From assembly GCF_003144195.1 (NCBI RefSeq), contig NW_020290045.1:1-64000 (forward strand): a stretch of DNA of 64,000 nucleotides, given 5' to 3'. Source of the DNA: Ceraceosorus guamensis. Taxonomy: Eukaryota > Basidiomycota > Exobasidiomycetes > Ceraceosorales > Ceraceosoraceae. Below, one piece after another: positions 33,856-45,900 of the stretch. Each line of letters starts with the position of its first letter. Within the stretch, counting starts at the first letter, position 1. The position numbers and the translations under genes were made by a program. The notes beneath the pieces are model-generated. The model saw only the letters and a list, made by a program, of their open reading frames with translations. It was not told the DNA's origin and did not search any database.

Positions 33856-36367
33856 ATGAACCCCAACGCTCGTTCCTTCGCTTTCAATCCTTCGGCGTCC
33901 GGCTTCCAGCCAGGTGGTGCCCAAGGTCAAGGTCAAGGTCAGGGGCAAGGCGACCCAAACCCGCACCAAGGGCAGCCGCAGGGTAATTACTACCAGCAAG
34001 GCTTTACAGGCGCGGCAGGAGGAGCGCCTCCTCCACAGCAATACGGTGGATACGGACAACAGGGGTACACTGGGTATGGCTACGGACAAGGCCAAGGTCA
34101 AGGGTATGGAGGATATCCACAACAACAAGCGTATGGAGGATACGCCCAGCAAGGTTTCACAGGCCAAGGATCACCTTACCATGGTCAAGCCCAAGCTAGA
34201 CCGGCTGCAGGATCCAATTTGCCGCCTCCACCTCAAGCCAGAGCGCCGATCCCCGGTGGAGGTCCTGCAGGTCTTCCCCCGAGACCTGTAGACGAGACTT
34301 CAGGAGCCGATGAGGGCCAAGTCAGAAAACCTGTTAGTATGTCCCTTGGGGGTGCAAAGGCTACACCCGCATCTGCAAAGGCCGATGATGCGCCCCGGAA
34401 ACCAGTCAGCATCAGCATTGGAGGTGCGAAGAAGGAAGCACCGGCGCCGACTACTGCTGGTGATGCGCCGCGCAAACCCGTTAGCATCTCTATTGGTGGC
34501 GGAGCGGCTGCTCCCAAAAGCGGTGAAGCGTCTACAGCTCCGCCACCTGCCGCTACAGCTCCAGCAGAAGGTGCGTCTGACCCTGCTGCCGCTTTGCCAG
34601 CTCCAGCAGCTCCAGCAGCAGTTGCGGCACTGAAGGGCGAAGCAGCAGCAAAGGCCGCTTCGACGCCCGAAGCGTCCCCGCCTGGATCCCGGTCCGAATC
34701 GCCCGTCGCCGGCAAAGCTTCAGCATCATCCGCTTCTGCATCTGCGTCTGCACCAAAAAAGAAGATTGCCGGAGAAAAGAGCGCGACGGATGCTGAAAAG
34801 GTGTTGGACGAGGCACACAAGGCTACGGACGAAGAGACGCTTAAAGATCTCTTTGGCGATGCGCACGTCAAATCTCACTTGAACGTTGTGTTCATCGGAC
34901 ATGTCGATGCGGGAAAATCGACAATGGGAGGTCAGTTACTGCATCTGACAGGAATGGTGGACAAGAGGACGCTGGAAAAGTTTGAAAAGGAGGCTAAAGA
35001 AGCTGGAAGAGAGAGCTGGTACTTGAGTTGGGCACTCGATTCTACGCCTCAGGAACGTGAAAAGGGCAAGACTGTAGAGGTCGGCAGAGCTTTCTTCGAG
35101 ACTGGAAAGAGACGCTACACGATCTTGGACGCGCCCGGACACAAGAGTTACGTGCCTAACATGATCAGCGGCGCTGCTCAGGCCGACATTGCCATTCTGG
35201 TGAGCTTGGGTTGCTATGATCATGCATCGCAGCGATCAAAGTACTGACGCGCCGCACGCTGTTCCCTTTACAGGTCATCTCGGCCAGAAGGGGAGAATTC
35301 GAGACTGGTTTCGAGAGGGGAGGACAGACGCGCGAGCACGCGGTGCTGGTCAAGACTGCCGGTGTGCAGAAGCTGGTCGTGGTGGTGAACAAGATGGACG
35401 AGTCAACTGTCCAGTGGGACAAGTCTAGATTCGACGAGATTCAAACCAAAATGACACCTTTTCTCAAGGGAACTGGCTTCAATCCAAAGACGGATGTCAC
35501 TTTCCTACCAGTGTCCGCTTATGCGGGACATAATCTCAAGGATCCTTTGCCCAAGGGTGTGGGCGAGTGGTACAAGGGCCCCACGCTGCTCTCCTTTTTG
35601 GACGACCTCAGCTTGGCCGATAGAAAGATCAACGATCCCTTGAAAATGCCCATCACCGAAAAGTACGCGGATATGGGTACGGTGGTAGTGGGCAAACTGG
35701 AAGCTGGATCGGTGAGAAAAGGCGATTCCATACTGGTCATGCCGAACGCGGTTTCGGTGGAGGTGGTGAACATCACGAACGAGCAAGACGAAGAAGTGCC
35801 AGCTGCTATTTCGGGGGATAATGTGCGAGTAAAGATCAGAGGTGTGGAGACGGAAGACATAAGCGTAGGCTTCGTCCTCTCGGACGCCAAGAAACCGGTC
35901 CATGTAGTCACACAATTTGAAGCTCAATTGGCCATCCTAGACTCGAGAAACATCATCGCTCCTGGATTTCAGGCCATGATGCACGTTCACGCCGCATCGG
36001 AGGAAATTCAACTCAATGCTTTGCTCCATTATTACGACAAGAAGACGGGAAAGAAGAGTCGCAAACCTCCCGCGTTCGCCAAGAAGGGTGAGTGCGTCGC
36101 TGTTGCTTTCCATGCAACACGCGCTGACTAGACTTGCGTGATACCCTGTTTTGAAACTCGATCGCTTCTGTAGGCATGAAAGTGGTAGCGCTCATAGAGA
36201 CGACTGCCCCCATCGCGATTGAGAAGTTTGCAGACTATCCGCAATTGGGCCGCTTCACCGTTCGAGAGGAAGGTAGAACCATTGGTATTGGAAAGGTGAC
36301 GAAGCTTATCAGCTCCAAGGAGGATTTGCCAGATCTCGCCAAGCTGGGCATTGATGGAAAGGCTTGA
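33856..36367 (+). CDS. SUP35: Translation termination factor eRF3 (Sup35)
   Basis: GTPase that works with eRF1 in stop-codon recognition and peptide release. The model join(33856..35199,35274..36087,36174..36367) gives 783 residues. Residues 1-120 are Gln/Gly/Tyr-rich with no charge, like the yeast prion domain (repeats of GQGQ, YGGY and QQGFTG). The middle is Ala/Pro/Lys/Glu-rich and carries three related blocks (RKPVSMSLGG, RKPVSISIGG, RKPVSISIGG). The GTPase begins at about residue 340: G1 GHVDAGKST, G3 DAPGHKSYVPNMI, G4 NKMDE, G5-like SAYAG. The beta barrels follow, ending LGRFTVREEGRTIGIGKV. The two introns lie inside the GTPase/EF-Tu-like part and are phase-consistent (GTGAGC, GTGAGT). 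The ATG at 33856 follows a pyrimidine-rich leader and gives the full Q/G/Y head. Confidence 0.97.
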
Positions 36368-37135
36368 GGAAGCCTCGCGTGTTGATGCGCAGCTCGTCAC
36401 CTCACTGTCCTTCCTCTTGCAAAACGACACGATACACGAGAGAAAGTGATGGGAAGCCGTGCATTTCTTGTGGTTTGTTGTGGGGCCTTGAGGCCCACAT
36501 ACCGAGGATGTTGCACACTTTGCGTATCACCGTACTCTGGTACGCTCGGGGGGAAAGCGGCTTTACAAGGTTGCATACATGCATCAGAAGCACATCATCA
36601 TTGCCATCGTTGTCTGACGCGAATTCCACACACAAAGCTGCTGCTTGATGGCGCTCTTGTAAAGGTCTACACGCCGCGCAAAGTGCCACGTGGGCTCAAC
36701 GCGTCGCGTCGCGCCACTCGACTCTGACTCGAATTTGTGCCAGACGCGTTTGGGTCTCGTCCGAAAGAGCAGCGCGGGACCTAATTTCAAAGAAATTGCG
36801 ACGCCCTTCGAGAAAAATGATTTTGCTCGGTTTGGCGACTTTGCATGCAGCAGCAGCACGAACGCTGTAATTTTTTCTGGGGGGAGTCATGACGAGGTGC
36901 TCGAGCGTGCGTGGGTCATGGCTGCTTGGGGCCGCCTTGATCAGATGAGCGGCGAGCGCACTCTGATGCACTCCACGATCAGGTCGAACGCCCGCCTGTC
37001 CCCAAAGCAAGCCAGAACGACTCTGTATCCCACGTACATCGACACTTGGAACTAACCCATTCGGACTCGCGATCTCAGCTGAGACCGCCTCGAACGTGTT
37101 TAGCACCGATTCGAACAGCCTCGTCACTGCTGACA
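36368..37135. promoter_or_regulatory. Intergenic region, sup35 3' end / IMPDH promoter
   Basis: The 768 bases between two tandem plus-strand genes hold the sup35 3' UTR and the IMPDH promoter. Nothing coding was seen. Confidence 0.5.
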
Positions 37136-39101
37136 ATGGCACCCACTGCAAGCTCCACCTCGGCCGTGCCATCGACATCGGCCAAGGCGCTGCTCGACCC
37201 TGCTGATGCGCTGAGCACCCTCGCGTCTTACAAGACTGGCGATGGCTTGAGCATGGATGAACTCATCGACAGCCGTCAGCACGGCGGCTTGACTTACAAT
37301 GGTGAGCAGCGATCTGATTCTTCTCATCTTCACTTCCCAAGAACCTCGACTAACATCTCAACACACGCACCTGCCCAATCTCTAGACTTTTTGGTATTGC
37401 CAGGTTACATTGACTTTCCAGCCTCTGCTGCATCGCTCAAGACCAAAGTGACTCGCAATGTGACCCTGAACACTCCATTTCTCTCTTCTCCGATGGACAC
37501 GGTGACAGAGACGGACATGGCTATCGCCATGGGTCTAATGGGAGGTATGGGAGTCATTCACAACAATCTCTCGGCAGAGGAACAAGCTGAAATGGTTCGA
37601 AAAGTCAAAATGTACGAGAATGGATTCATCACAGAACCGCTTTGTCTCTCTCCAAACGCTAAGGTTGGAGATGTGCTGGATATCAAGCAGCGCTTGGGCT
37701 TTGGCGGTGTACCGATCACTGGTGAGTCAGCTGCTTTCTGCTCAGTACGTCTCTTGGGCTACTTGCTCGCTGGTCTAGCACCAAGCGGCAAGTGCTGAGC
37801 GGCTTTCCGTGATGAAAACAACGATTTTGCTGTAACCTTCGTTCTTCCGAATAACCTCTTACGAGGTGGGATGGGGAGACTTGATAACCTATGTCCACTG
37901 ACCTTTGCTCGCCAGCTCGTATTCGTCCTCGAGTCTAGCACGAACTCAACTGACCCGCCAACTTTGTTTGTGCACGCTAGATACCGGAAAGATTCGCGGC
38001 AAGCTGCTCGGTATCGTCACTGCTCGTGACGTGCAATTCCGCCGACCAGACGTGTCGGTGACGGAAGTCATGACTGTCGATCTGGTCACGGCTCGGCAGG
38101 GCATCACCTTGGAGGAGGCAAACACCATCCTGCGCGATTCCAAAAAAGGAAAGCTTCCAATCTTGGACGAGGCTGGCAACCTCGTCTCTTTACTCGCCAG
38201 ATCCGACCTTCTCAAGAACCAAAACTTCCCATTGGCTTCTAAGAGGCCCGAGTCCAAGCAGCTGTACTGCGCTGCTGCCGTAGGCACCAGACCCTCTGAC
38301 CGGGAACGTTTGTCACTCCTTGTCGATGCCGGCTTGGATGTGGTCATCCTCGACTCGTCTCAAGGAAACAGCGTGTTCCAAGTAGAGATGATTCGCTGGA
38401 TCAAGAGCACCTACCCGCACATCGATGTTATCGCGGGCAATGTCGTCACACGAGAGCAAGCTGCAACTCTGATCGCTGCTGGCGCCGACGGTCTCAGAGT
38501 GGGTATGGGCAGCGGTTCCATCTGCATCACTCAGGAAGTCATGGCGGTGGGTCGACCTCAAGGAACAGCAGTGCACGCTGTTGCCGAATTCGCAAACAGG
38601 TTCGGTGTGCCGGTCATTGCTGACGGAGGCATCAGCAACGTGGGCCACATTGCGAAAGCCTTGTCCCTAGGTGCCTCGGCCATCATGGCTGGAGGCTTGT
38701 TTGCCGGAACGACGGAAGCGCCAGGAGATTACGTGTACAGAGACGGCAAAAGGTTCAAGGCGTACTCTGGCATGGGGTCCCTCACCTCCATGGCTCGCAA
38801 GACGAACAAGATTTCGGGAGAGAATGCGGCTACGCAGAGGTACTTCTCGGAAGAGGATACGGTCAAGGTGGCACAAGGCGTTACGGGCCAAGTGACGGAT
38901 AAAGGTAGCGTGCTGCCTTTTATCAATTACCTCTACACTGCCTTGCAGCACAGCTTTCAGGACATGGGAGTGCAGAGCTTGGACCAACTGAGGAACAACG
39001 TCAAGGTGGGAACGCTCAGGTTCGAACTTCGGACCGCTAGTGCTCAGCTCGAGGGTGGGGTGCACGGTCTGAGCTCGTACGAAAAGACGCTATACAAGTG
39101 A
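37136..39101 (+). CDS. Inosine-5'-monophosphate dehydrogenase
   Basis: Rate-limiting NAD-dependent conversion of IMP to XMP in guanine nucleotide synthesis. The model join(37136..37301,37386..37721,37981..39101) gives 540 residues. Seen in order: [49 protein letters not shown] (barrel start), and two CBS motifs around residues 125-250 ([32 protein letters not shown]). Then come DSSQGNS, IAGNVVT and the catalytic loop [12 protein letters not shown] with its Cys, followed by [34 protein letters not shown] and the flap RYFSEED. All are intact, so the enzyme should be active. The second intron (259 bases) interrupts the first CBS motif. IMPDH is the target of mycophenolic acid; no resistance substitution can be asserted from sequence reading alone. 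In yeast the symbols are IMD1-4. Confidence 0.97.
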
Positions 39102-40220
39102 TCTGTTCGCTTGCCCTTGCGCATCGCCATTCCCGCTGTTTCTCGACCGAGTTCCGCCGACCCGCACAATCCATGTCGGCTCGGCTTTTTTCGGCGTCGG
39201 CTTCCCCGATCTTGATGCCTTCCACGTCGCCAGGCAGACGCACTCCACACGAATCCAGAGCGCCCTGTATGATGCCTCTTCTCTCTGACCTCCGCGCCCG
39301 CTTTGCACCTCACTCACGACTCGACTCAAACTCAGCCATGCCGATAAGGGAAATTCTCGTCTGAAAGAAAACATCCCCTCTCTCTCTCTTTCTCTCTCTC
39401 TCTCCCCCTCTCCCTGCCTTTCCCCCGATCCCCCACATTCGACAAATTATGCTCTCAACTTTTGTTTATGAATCACGACATGCGTCACCCATCTCAACAC
39501 TTGCAGGCTCGAAATGCTCACATCTACTTTGAACGTGTGCTTCGCGTGCGTGAATGCGTACTTGACGCCAGTCTGAGTCCGTTATCGAGCTGCGACGAGA
39601 AGGAGGGCCGCAGTCCCACGCATCTTTGGGGGGTCCTGTGCAATGTACTCTTTAGAAGCGCCTACGGCGACTGTCCCCCCGGGCTTCGACCTTGAAGGCT
39701 GCTTGGAGATGAAGGGTCGGAGTGAAAGCGAACCCATTCGACGGGCACAGCTACACGATTCGCGACCTTGTTCATTGACTTGCGTGTATGGCCGACGATG
39801 CGATGATGCGATGGATGACACGACTCAACAGGAAGTGCACGCGCACGGATCATGCACGATTTTTGAGAAGATGCAACCGACGGGCGTTGCGTGCGTGCAC
39901 GGCGGGTCAATCGTGAATGTGACATGCGCGCCTACCAATCAGAACAGAGAAGAGCTGAGAAACGTGGATTTGATCCGCCATCCACACTCGTGACTGTGAC
40001 GACGTCGAGAAGGGCATCGTCTTTGCTAATTTTTTTTTGCCACGACGTCGCCTTATTATTGCCCTACACGATTGCGAGTTCTCGATCGCATCCGACCCTG
40101 CTTTCAGCTAGCTCATTCCCCCGGCTCAAGTTAGGGATCGGTGTGGAGGACTTGCGAGTGGAGGACGAGAAGAAGTGCTAGAAGAAGCGCAGAAGGAGGG
40201 GTCGCGCAGGGGTGGGAAGG
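39102..40220. promoter_or_regulatory. Intergenic region, IMPDH 3' end / RCC1-like promoter
   Basis: About 1.1 kb between tandem plus-strand genes, no gene supported. It holds a TC-rich microsatellite (39376-39416), copies of CTCACTCACGACTCGACTC at about 39308 and ACTCGTGACTGTGAC at about 39988, and a T8 tract near 40031. Confidence 0.5.
39376..39416. repeat. (TC)n microsatellite
   Basis: Interrupted TC dinucleotide tract of about 40 bases in the IMPDH 3' flank. Confidence 0.9.
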
Positions 40221-42516
40221 ATGTTGAGAGCAGGTAGCGTCGGTAGAGCGGCAAGGCTTGAGCCTTGCTCAGGTCTTCACTCAGCAAAAGCACTCGCACA
40301 CACAAGCACAAGCACCAATCGAGCGTGGGACGTGGCTGGTGGGCGACCGCGCTGTTCATACTGCACCTTCGGCTCCTCGGCTGTCACACCTTTCACCTTG
40401 GCTCATGCTCCTGAGCATCATCGGCGCGCCATACACACCAGCACCACTTCAGCACGACAACATCTGCTCTTTTCCGGCACCATTCTGGATCAAGCTACCA
40501 CTTCTTTTGTGCCTTTTAAAAAGGAATGGATCGCAGCCCTAGGTGCGCCGGTTGAGGATTTGAGAAGGGGTTTGTCAGTCGTCGGACTAGATATGAGTGA
40601 CGATGTGGGAGGAGGAGGAGCCATCGTCTATCGGACACTAGGCGACAGATCAGCTTTCCACCCTGGCCTCTGGTCCGAAAATAGCAACGCTCCGAATGGG
40701 ACAAGGACGATAGAAGGTCATGAAGCTAGACGTTTGAAACACGTTCGAACGCGAATAGCAACATTTGGACGGAATACGCATGGACAATTGGGATTGGGAT
40801 TCACTTCTCACGAAGCGACTTGGGGGATTGTTAGAGGTGGATACTGGGGAGAAGGAGGTGTAAAGTTGGTCAAGATGGGAAATGCTGCGGGGCTCATCGT
40901 TACTGAACTTGGTGTCTTGCACGAGCAGGAGCAGGAGCAGGCTCAGCAGGCTCAGCAGCAGCAGGAGCAGCAGCAGCAGCAGCAGCAGCAGGCGGAGCAA
41001 GAGAAGCGTACAAGTGCAAGGCATGCTTTGTTCGCTTTCGGAAGTGAGTCTTGAGGCTAGATCCGAATCTAGGGTAGGCTAGGCTAAAGGGAGCGCGACA
41101 GGCCTTTCAACTTCCGATTCCGTGTCAGTCGAGACGCGCAAGAATCGCTCAGCATTCCATGCCTCGTTCGCCCGCCTACAGATCACACGACGGGTCAACT
41201 AGGTCTTACAGACCCCTCATCGCCCTACTCCACCTCCCTAGCCTCTCAGACCAGTCAGTCAGGCGAACCGCAAATGGAATTGTACTCTGCTCCACGTCGC
41301 GTCTTGCTCAAACGCAGCGATCCGAGCGAGATGAACAAGAGAAGAGGAAATGAAAGCGATACCGATGAAGGCATGAGGGTGATGGACGTAGCTCACGGAT
41401 TGGATCATACGATCTTGTTGATCGAGCGATGTGGGACTGATGGTGATCAAGAGCAAGAAGTCTGGGTGACGGGTAGTGAGTAGTACATCAGCACAATCGC
41501 ACGTGTCGATGCACGAACTGACACGCGGGAAGCTGCGCATTGATTTGATGTTCATGCAGTCAACACGGACGGTCAACTAGGTCTCGGCTCATCCGATTGC
41601 TCTCCTCAATTTCTCACTCGTTCTTTCCTTCGCCTCGAAACCTTTTGGGATGCTTCGGATCCTTTGATGCTCATTCGAGCAAGTGGGGACACCTCGCTCG
41701 CCCAGAGCAGATCAGGTCGCGTATGGACTTGGGGCAATTCAGAGTATGCTCAAGCTTTTGGAGGAGAGGTGCAGGAAGCTATCAGGCAGCCTGTGGAGGT
41801 GACTGCATTTGTGAAAGATGCGCTCAGGGAGGGGTTAGGGCCGAAGGAAGAAGGACCAAGAGTGAGGGATATTCAGCTGGGGGGTAGTTGGGCGGTGATG
41901 CTTGACAGTAAGTTGCTCGGTGCGCATAGATGTTCCGCAGCTATTCTTCATGTCTGACGTTCCCCTTGCTTGACTCGCAAAAGCTTGGGGACGAGTATTT
42001 ACTGTAGGCTATGGACCCATGGCTAGAGGTTCTTCAAACCGATGCAGTCTTACCCTGCAACGCGTTCCTGATCTCCCACCCGTCCAATCACTGCACACTT
42101 CTCTCGATGCCATCTTTGCCATCTCCCAGACCTTTCTCAACGATCGAGATGCAGCTTCGAAAGCTCAAAGTCAAAGATTGTTTGCTTGGGGACTTGATAA
42201 GAGCGGAAAGTTGGGTATGGGACTCGCATCGCGTCTAAATGAGAGAGACGCTGATGCCATATTTGAGGGGCCCGTGGATGAGAGGATCGACGAAGCCAAA
42301 GAGGTACATTTACCCCCCTTACGGCTTGCCGCAGCCTTGCACCAACGACGCGCCTGCTCGACGAATAGCGAACTCGGGAGATTGTCCGAGCAATCTGATG
42401 ATCAGGCAAATCGAGGCCCGAGGATACTGGACATTGCCGCGGGCGGAGAGTGCACACTCTTGCTCATTGAAGATGGATTGGAAGAGGTGGGCGCTTGGAT
42501 CTTGCCAGATGAATAG
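40221..42516 (+). CDS. RCC1-repeat mitochondrial protein (Fmp25/RCC1L-like)
   Basis: Beta-propeller protein of the mitochondrial RCC1-like group, whose yeast member Fmp25 is linked to complex III assembly and whose human member RCC1L acts in mitoribosome assembly; the exact role here is inference. The model join(40221..41043,41182..41475,41560..41907,41984..42516) gives 665 residues. The first 90 residues are Arg/Ser/Ala-rich with a likely presequence. RCC1 blade motifs appear as ATFGRNTHGQLGLG, AFGNHTTGQLGL (across intron 1), VTGINTDGQLGLG (across intron 2), VWTWGNSEYAQAFGG, WGRVFTVGYGP and LFAWGLDKSGKLGMG. Blade motifs being rebuilt exactly at splice junctions strongly supports the model. 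A poly-Gln/Glu tract (about residues 234-262) separates the first two blades. Confidence 0.9.
40921..41007 (+). repeat. CAG-rich trinucleotide tract (coding)
   Basis: In-frame CAG/GAG repeats encode a Gln/Glu-rich loop in the RCC1-like protein. The longest pure CAG run is about eight units near 40968-40991. Confidence 0.9.
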
Positions 42517-42916
42517 TCTAGCGATCGAGTCCACTACCACATCGTCGCTTCTTGCCCATCCGCCTCTTTGCTCGCTCTCGCAAGCTAGGTCCACCCGGTC
42601 AATTTAGCCTGCACAAGCTGCTCGAGTCGCGATCTTCTCGTCGCCCGCAAAGTTTGAAGAAACGGCCGCCCGATCTGCTTCAAAGTCAAGCTTGGGCTGC
42701 GTGATCGCATCTCCTCTCCCGCTCGAGCGAATAGCGCAAAATTCCCCTCAGGTTGCCGCCGAGACGAAAGGCTAAATTTTTCACCAAACCATGCAATGGA
42801 GCGCACGTCTTCTAGACATCTGCAAATCATCCTGTAATAATATTACACGCAAATTTTACATTGTTCAGTTCCAATCGCGTTGATCCACCCTGCGTTCAAA
42901 TTGAGCAACGTTCCGC
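42517..42916. other. Convergent intergenic space, RCC1-like / formin
   Basis: A 400-base stretch between two stop codons, locally AT-rich at 42830-42870 (TAATAATATTAC), which would suit polyadenylation signals. No gene seen. Confidence 0.5.
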
Positions 42917-45900
42917 TCATTGATCCAAAAAGACGCGTGAAAGAGGTCGATGTCCACCAGATCCGCCCACTCTGAGTGTATCTTGTCTCCGAAGGCTCTT
43001 TCGTCCATTGCCCAGCGCCGCGCCTGCCGACTTGCCAAAGCTTCCCTCGACTATTCCGCCGACACCGTGATCGCGATGAGCTCTGCCGCCATTTCTCAGC
43101 TCCTTGATCGCCTCATCGAGCTGTCCACGACCACCGCGGTAGCTCTTGCGCAAAGGGTCGTCCGCAGGCACTCCGGACGAGCGCGACTTGTCCAGGCTGG
43201 CCGCAGCGGCTGCTCCCCAAGACCGGAACCGCGCACCCGTCAATGTGCCAGAAGCGGTAGGTGTAAGGTCCGAGCCGACGGGGGAGAGCTGATCTGCTTC
43301 CTCGGCTTCTTCCTCGGCTTCTTCCTCTGCCGTCCGAGTCGTCGCTTCGCCTTCGGAGGACTTGGTGTCTGAGCTGCTGACCCTGTCGGCTTCAGCCGCG
43401 CCCTTCTTCCCACCCGCAAGAGGGCCGCGCACTTCTGGTCCGATAGGCTCTGGTATCTTTAGACGGCGAAGACCGGCGCCGAAATTGGCTTTTGCCTTCT
43501 TCTGCACTTCCAGCTCGGCTTTCCGATCGGCTTCCAAGACGTCGACTTCGGCACGCATCAATGCCTGTCCAAAGCTCGCTACAAGCCCAAAGAATTCCTC
43601 GGGCTTGACGACGGCCGGATCGTCGCCATAGTACGCGACCAGCCGGACCAAGTCATTTTGAATACTGTCGCCTGCCGAGCGCAGTGCTCGGACTTGGGAC
43701 GTCGTCGTCGTCAAAAAGACGCCCGTAGCGGATAGGAAGCGATCACCAGCGGGGGAAATGGGAATCCTTTGCAACACGTCTGCCTCCGTGCGCACCTGCT
43801 CGTGACCACCTAGTAGGGCAGTGATGGAAGCCATGATGGACTGCGTGGACAGCCTTGCAGCCGCCTCGACATGGGGCAGGTCGTCCAAAAAGCCCACCAG
43901 AGTGCGGTCTGAGCGATTCAGCAAGCGTACCAAATAGTGCAAGAGCGAAGGCGTCGCAGGCGTTGCGACTGCCGGTTTGGTGTCACGCAGCTTGAGCAGG
44001 TCGACCAGTTGAAAGCCGATGGCTCCTCCACGGAACGTCGAACCGTTTAGCACATTCCCGAGCATGAGCACAGTCTGCAAAACGTGCTTGAACTTTTCGC
44101 TGGCGTTCATCTCGTCGCAAGCATCTCTGAGCACTTTCAGGTCAGGCTTGAGCTCCTCAAGATCCATCTCGAACTTCCGCATAAAGGTCATGCTAGTGAG
44201 CCGTTCGCCAAGCTTTGGAATGCCAACGATTTCGCGGAAGTACTGGTCCGCCCGGCTGAGTTGAGCGACATTGCCTTCGTAGTCGCGAATCATCTCTGCC
44301 TCCTCAGTGGTCGGCAAACAATTTTTGAGGGCCCGCAAATTGTCCAAGGAAAGTCTCTCCTCGTCCAGCTCCAAGATCGCTTGTCTGATCTGAGGGAATG
44401 TGAGCTTGATACGGGCAAGCAGGATCCCAACGCTGTGCGCCCGAGATGGGTCGATGACTGTCGCCGGAGCCGCCTTCTTTGCAGATGATCTCCCTACAGC
44501 GATTTGCGCCTGCGCGATAGTAGGAGCGGCAGCTTTGTCTAGGGCAAAGAGATTGTCTAGCTCGTCAATCTGCAGATCGATCTTGGAGGTAGCGGGCAGG
44601 TCGTGCCAAACTGTTCTAGCGAGCGCATTGTTGGGCAATTTATTCCAGAACAAAGCCTGATTGCGCGTAGGAGCGTCACTTATGTCAGCACGTTCGGATA
44701 TGGCTAGAAGGAAGGGAGAAACTCACGCGACGCTTCTTCGCGGGAAATTTCGGTAGGGCTGGAGCTTTCGGCATCATTCGGAAGCCAGGAGCAGATGGGG
44801 CGGGAGGCGCATCAGGGGCGGGCGGAGGTACGGGCGGTCCTCCAAGAGCAGGAGGCGGCGGTGGCGGAGGAGGTGCGAGCGGTGCTCCTGCAGGAGGGGG
44901 AGGTGGTGGTGGTGGAGCCGGAGCCAGGGGTACAATTTGAGTTTGGCCGATGGCTGGTGCGGGCGGTGGCGGGGGAGGAGGAGGAGGAAGCGGGGCGAGA
45001 GGGGCGAGAGTCGCTGGATCCGCATCAGTCCCCATGTCTGCCTGCAAGGTTTGGCCGGATCCCGAGGGAGGAGCTGGAGCGGGCGGGGGTGGGGGTGGGG
45101 TTGGAGCGGGCGCATGACCAGCGGCGGGAGTGGGATTCTCGATGGCGGTAGGAGTGGGAAACATTGGCGGTGCGGGTGCAGCGCGATGGGCAATGTCCGA
45201 GGACGCAGTAGTACTTTGGGCCTGTGCGCCGGTAGGCGCGAGCTGCAGTTGCAAAAGAAGCCCTTGTAGCTTCGTGAGCTCTGCACGCAGCTCGTCCGCC
45301 TCGCTTGTAGCTTTGGCAAGCAGCTGTGAGTGCGATTGCTGAGTGACCGCGTCTCGCTCAATCGACTCTTGGGTACGACGAACGAGCTGATCCTGCAGCT
45401 TGGCTACATCGGCCCGCAAAGTGGCGATGGCGGTGTCCTTCTCAGCCAGCGCATCGATAGAGCGCTGAGCCATCGTATCAGCATCGACTTGTGAGGGTAA
45501 TGGTGTGGGCGTGTCGGCCAGAGACGGCTTGACCGAGGTCGAGCCGGTCGCGGCATCGGGCTGTACAGATGCCTGGAAGCGTCCATATACAGCCTCAAGA
45601 GCCCTTTTCAGGTACTTGATTTCTCGCTCTCGCGACTCCAGCTGGCCTTCGGTGTCCGCAATGCGCTCTTTGTGATGCGCGATCTCCTCCATTAGGTTCG
45701 ACCACTGCCTGTTGCGCTCCAGACGTTCTCGCTTCGCATGCTCCTCGCTGTCAGGCGCCCCGGAGCGATCGGGGGGACGGGATGCAGTCAGACGATCCAC
45801 TTCGGATTGGAGTTGCAAGACCTGTTTCTCCTTTTGCACAAGACGTTGGATGACTCCAGCAAAATTCTCCCTCTCGCCGCGCTTTGGCCCGGAAGCGGAT

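Noticed and set aside
34233-34871. 212-codon open frame antisense to sup35
   Set aside because: Ala/Ser-rich mirror of the low-complexity middle region of eRF3; no family features.
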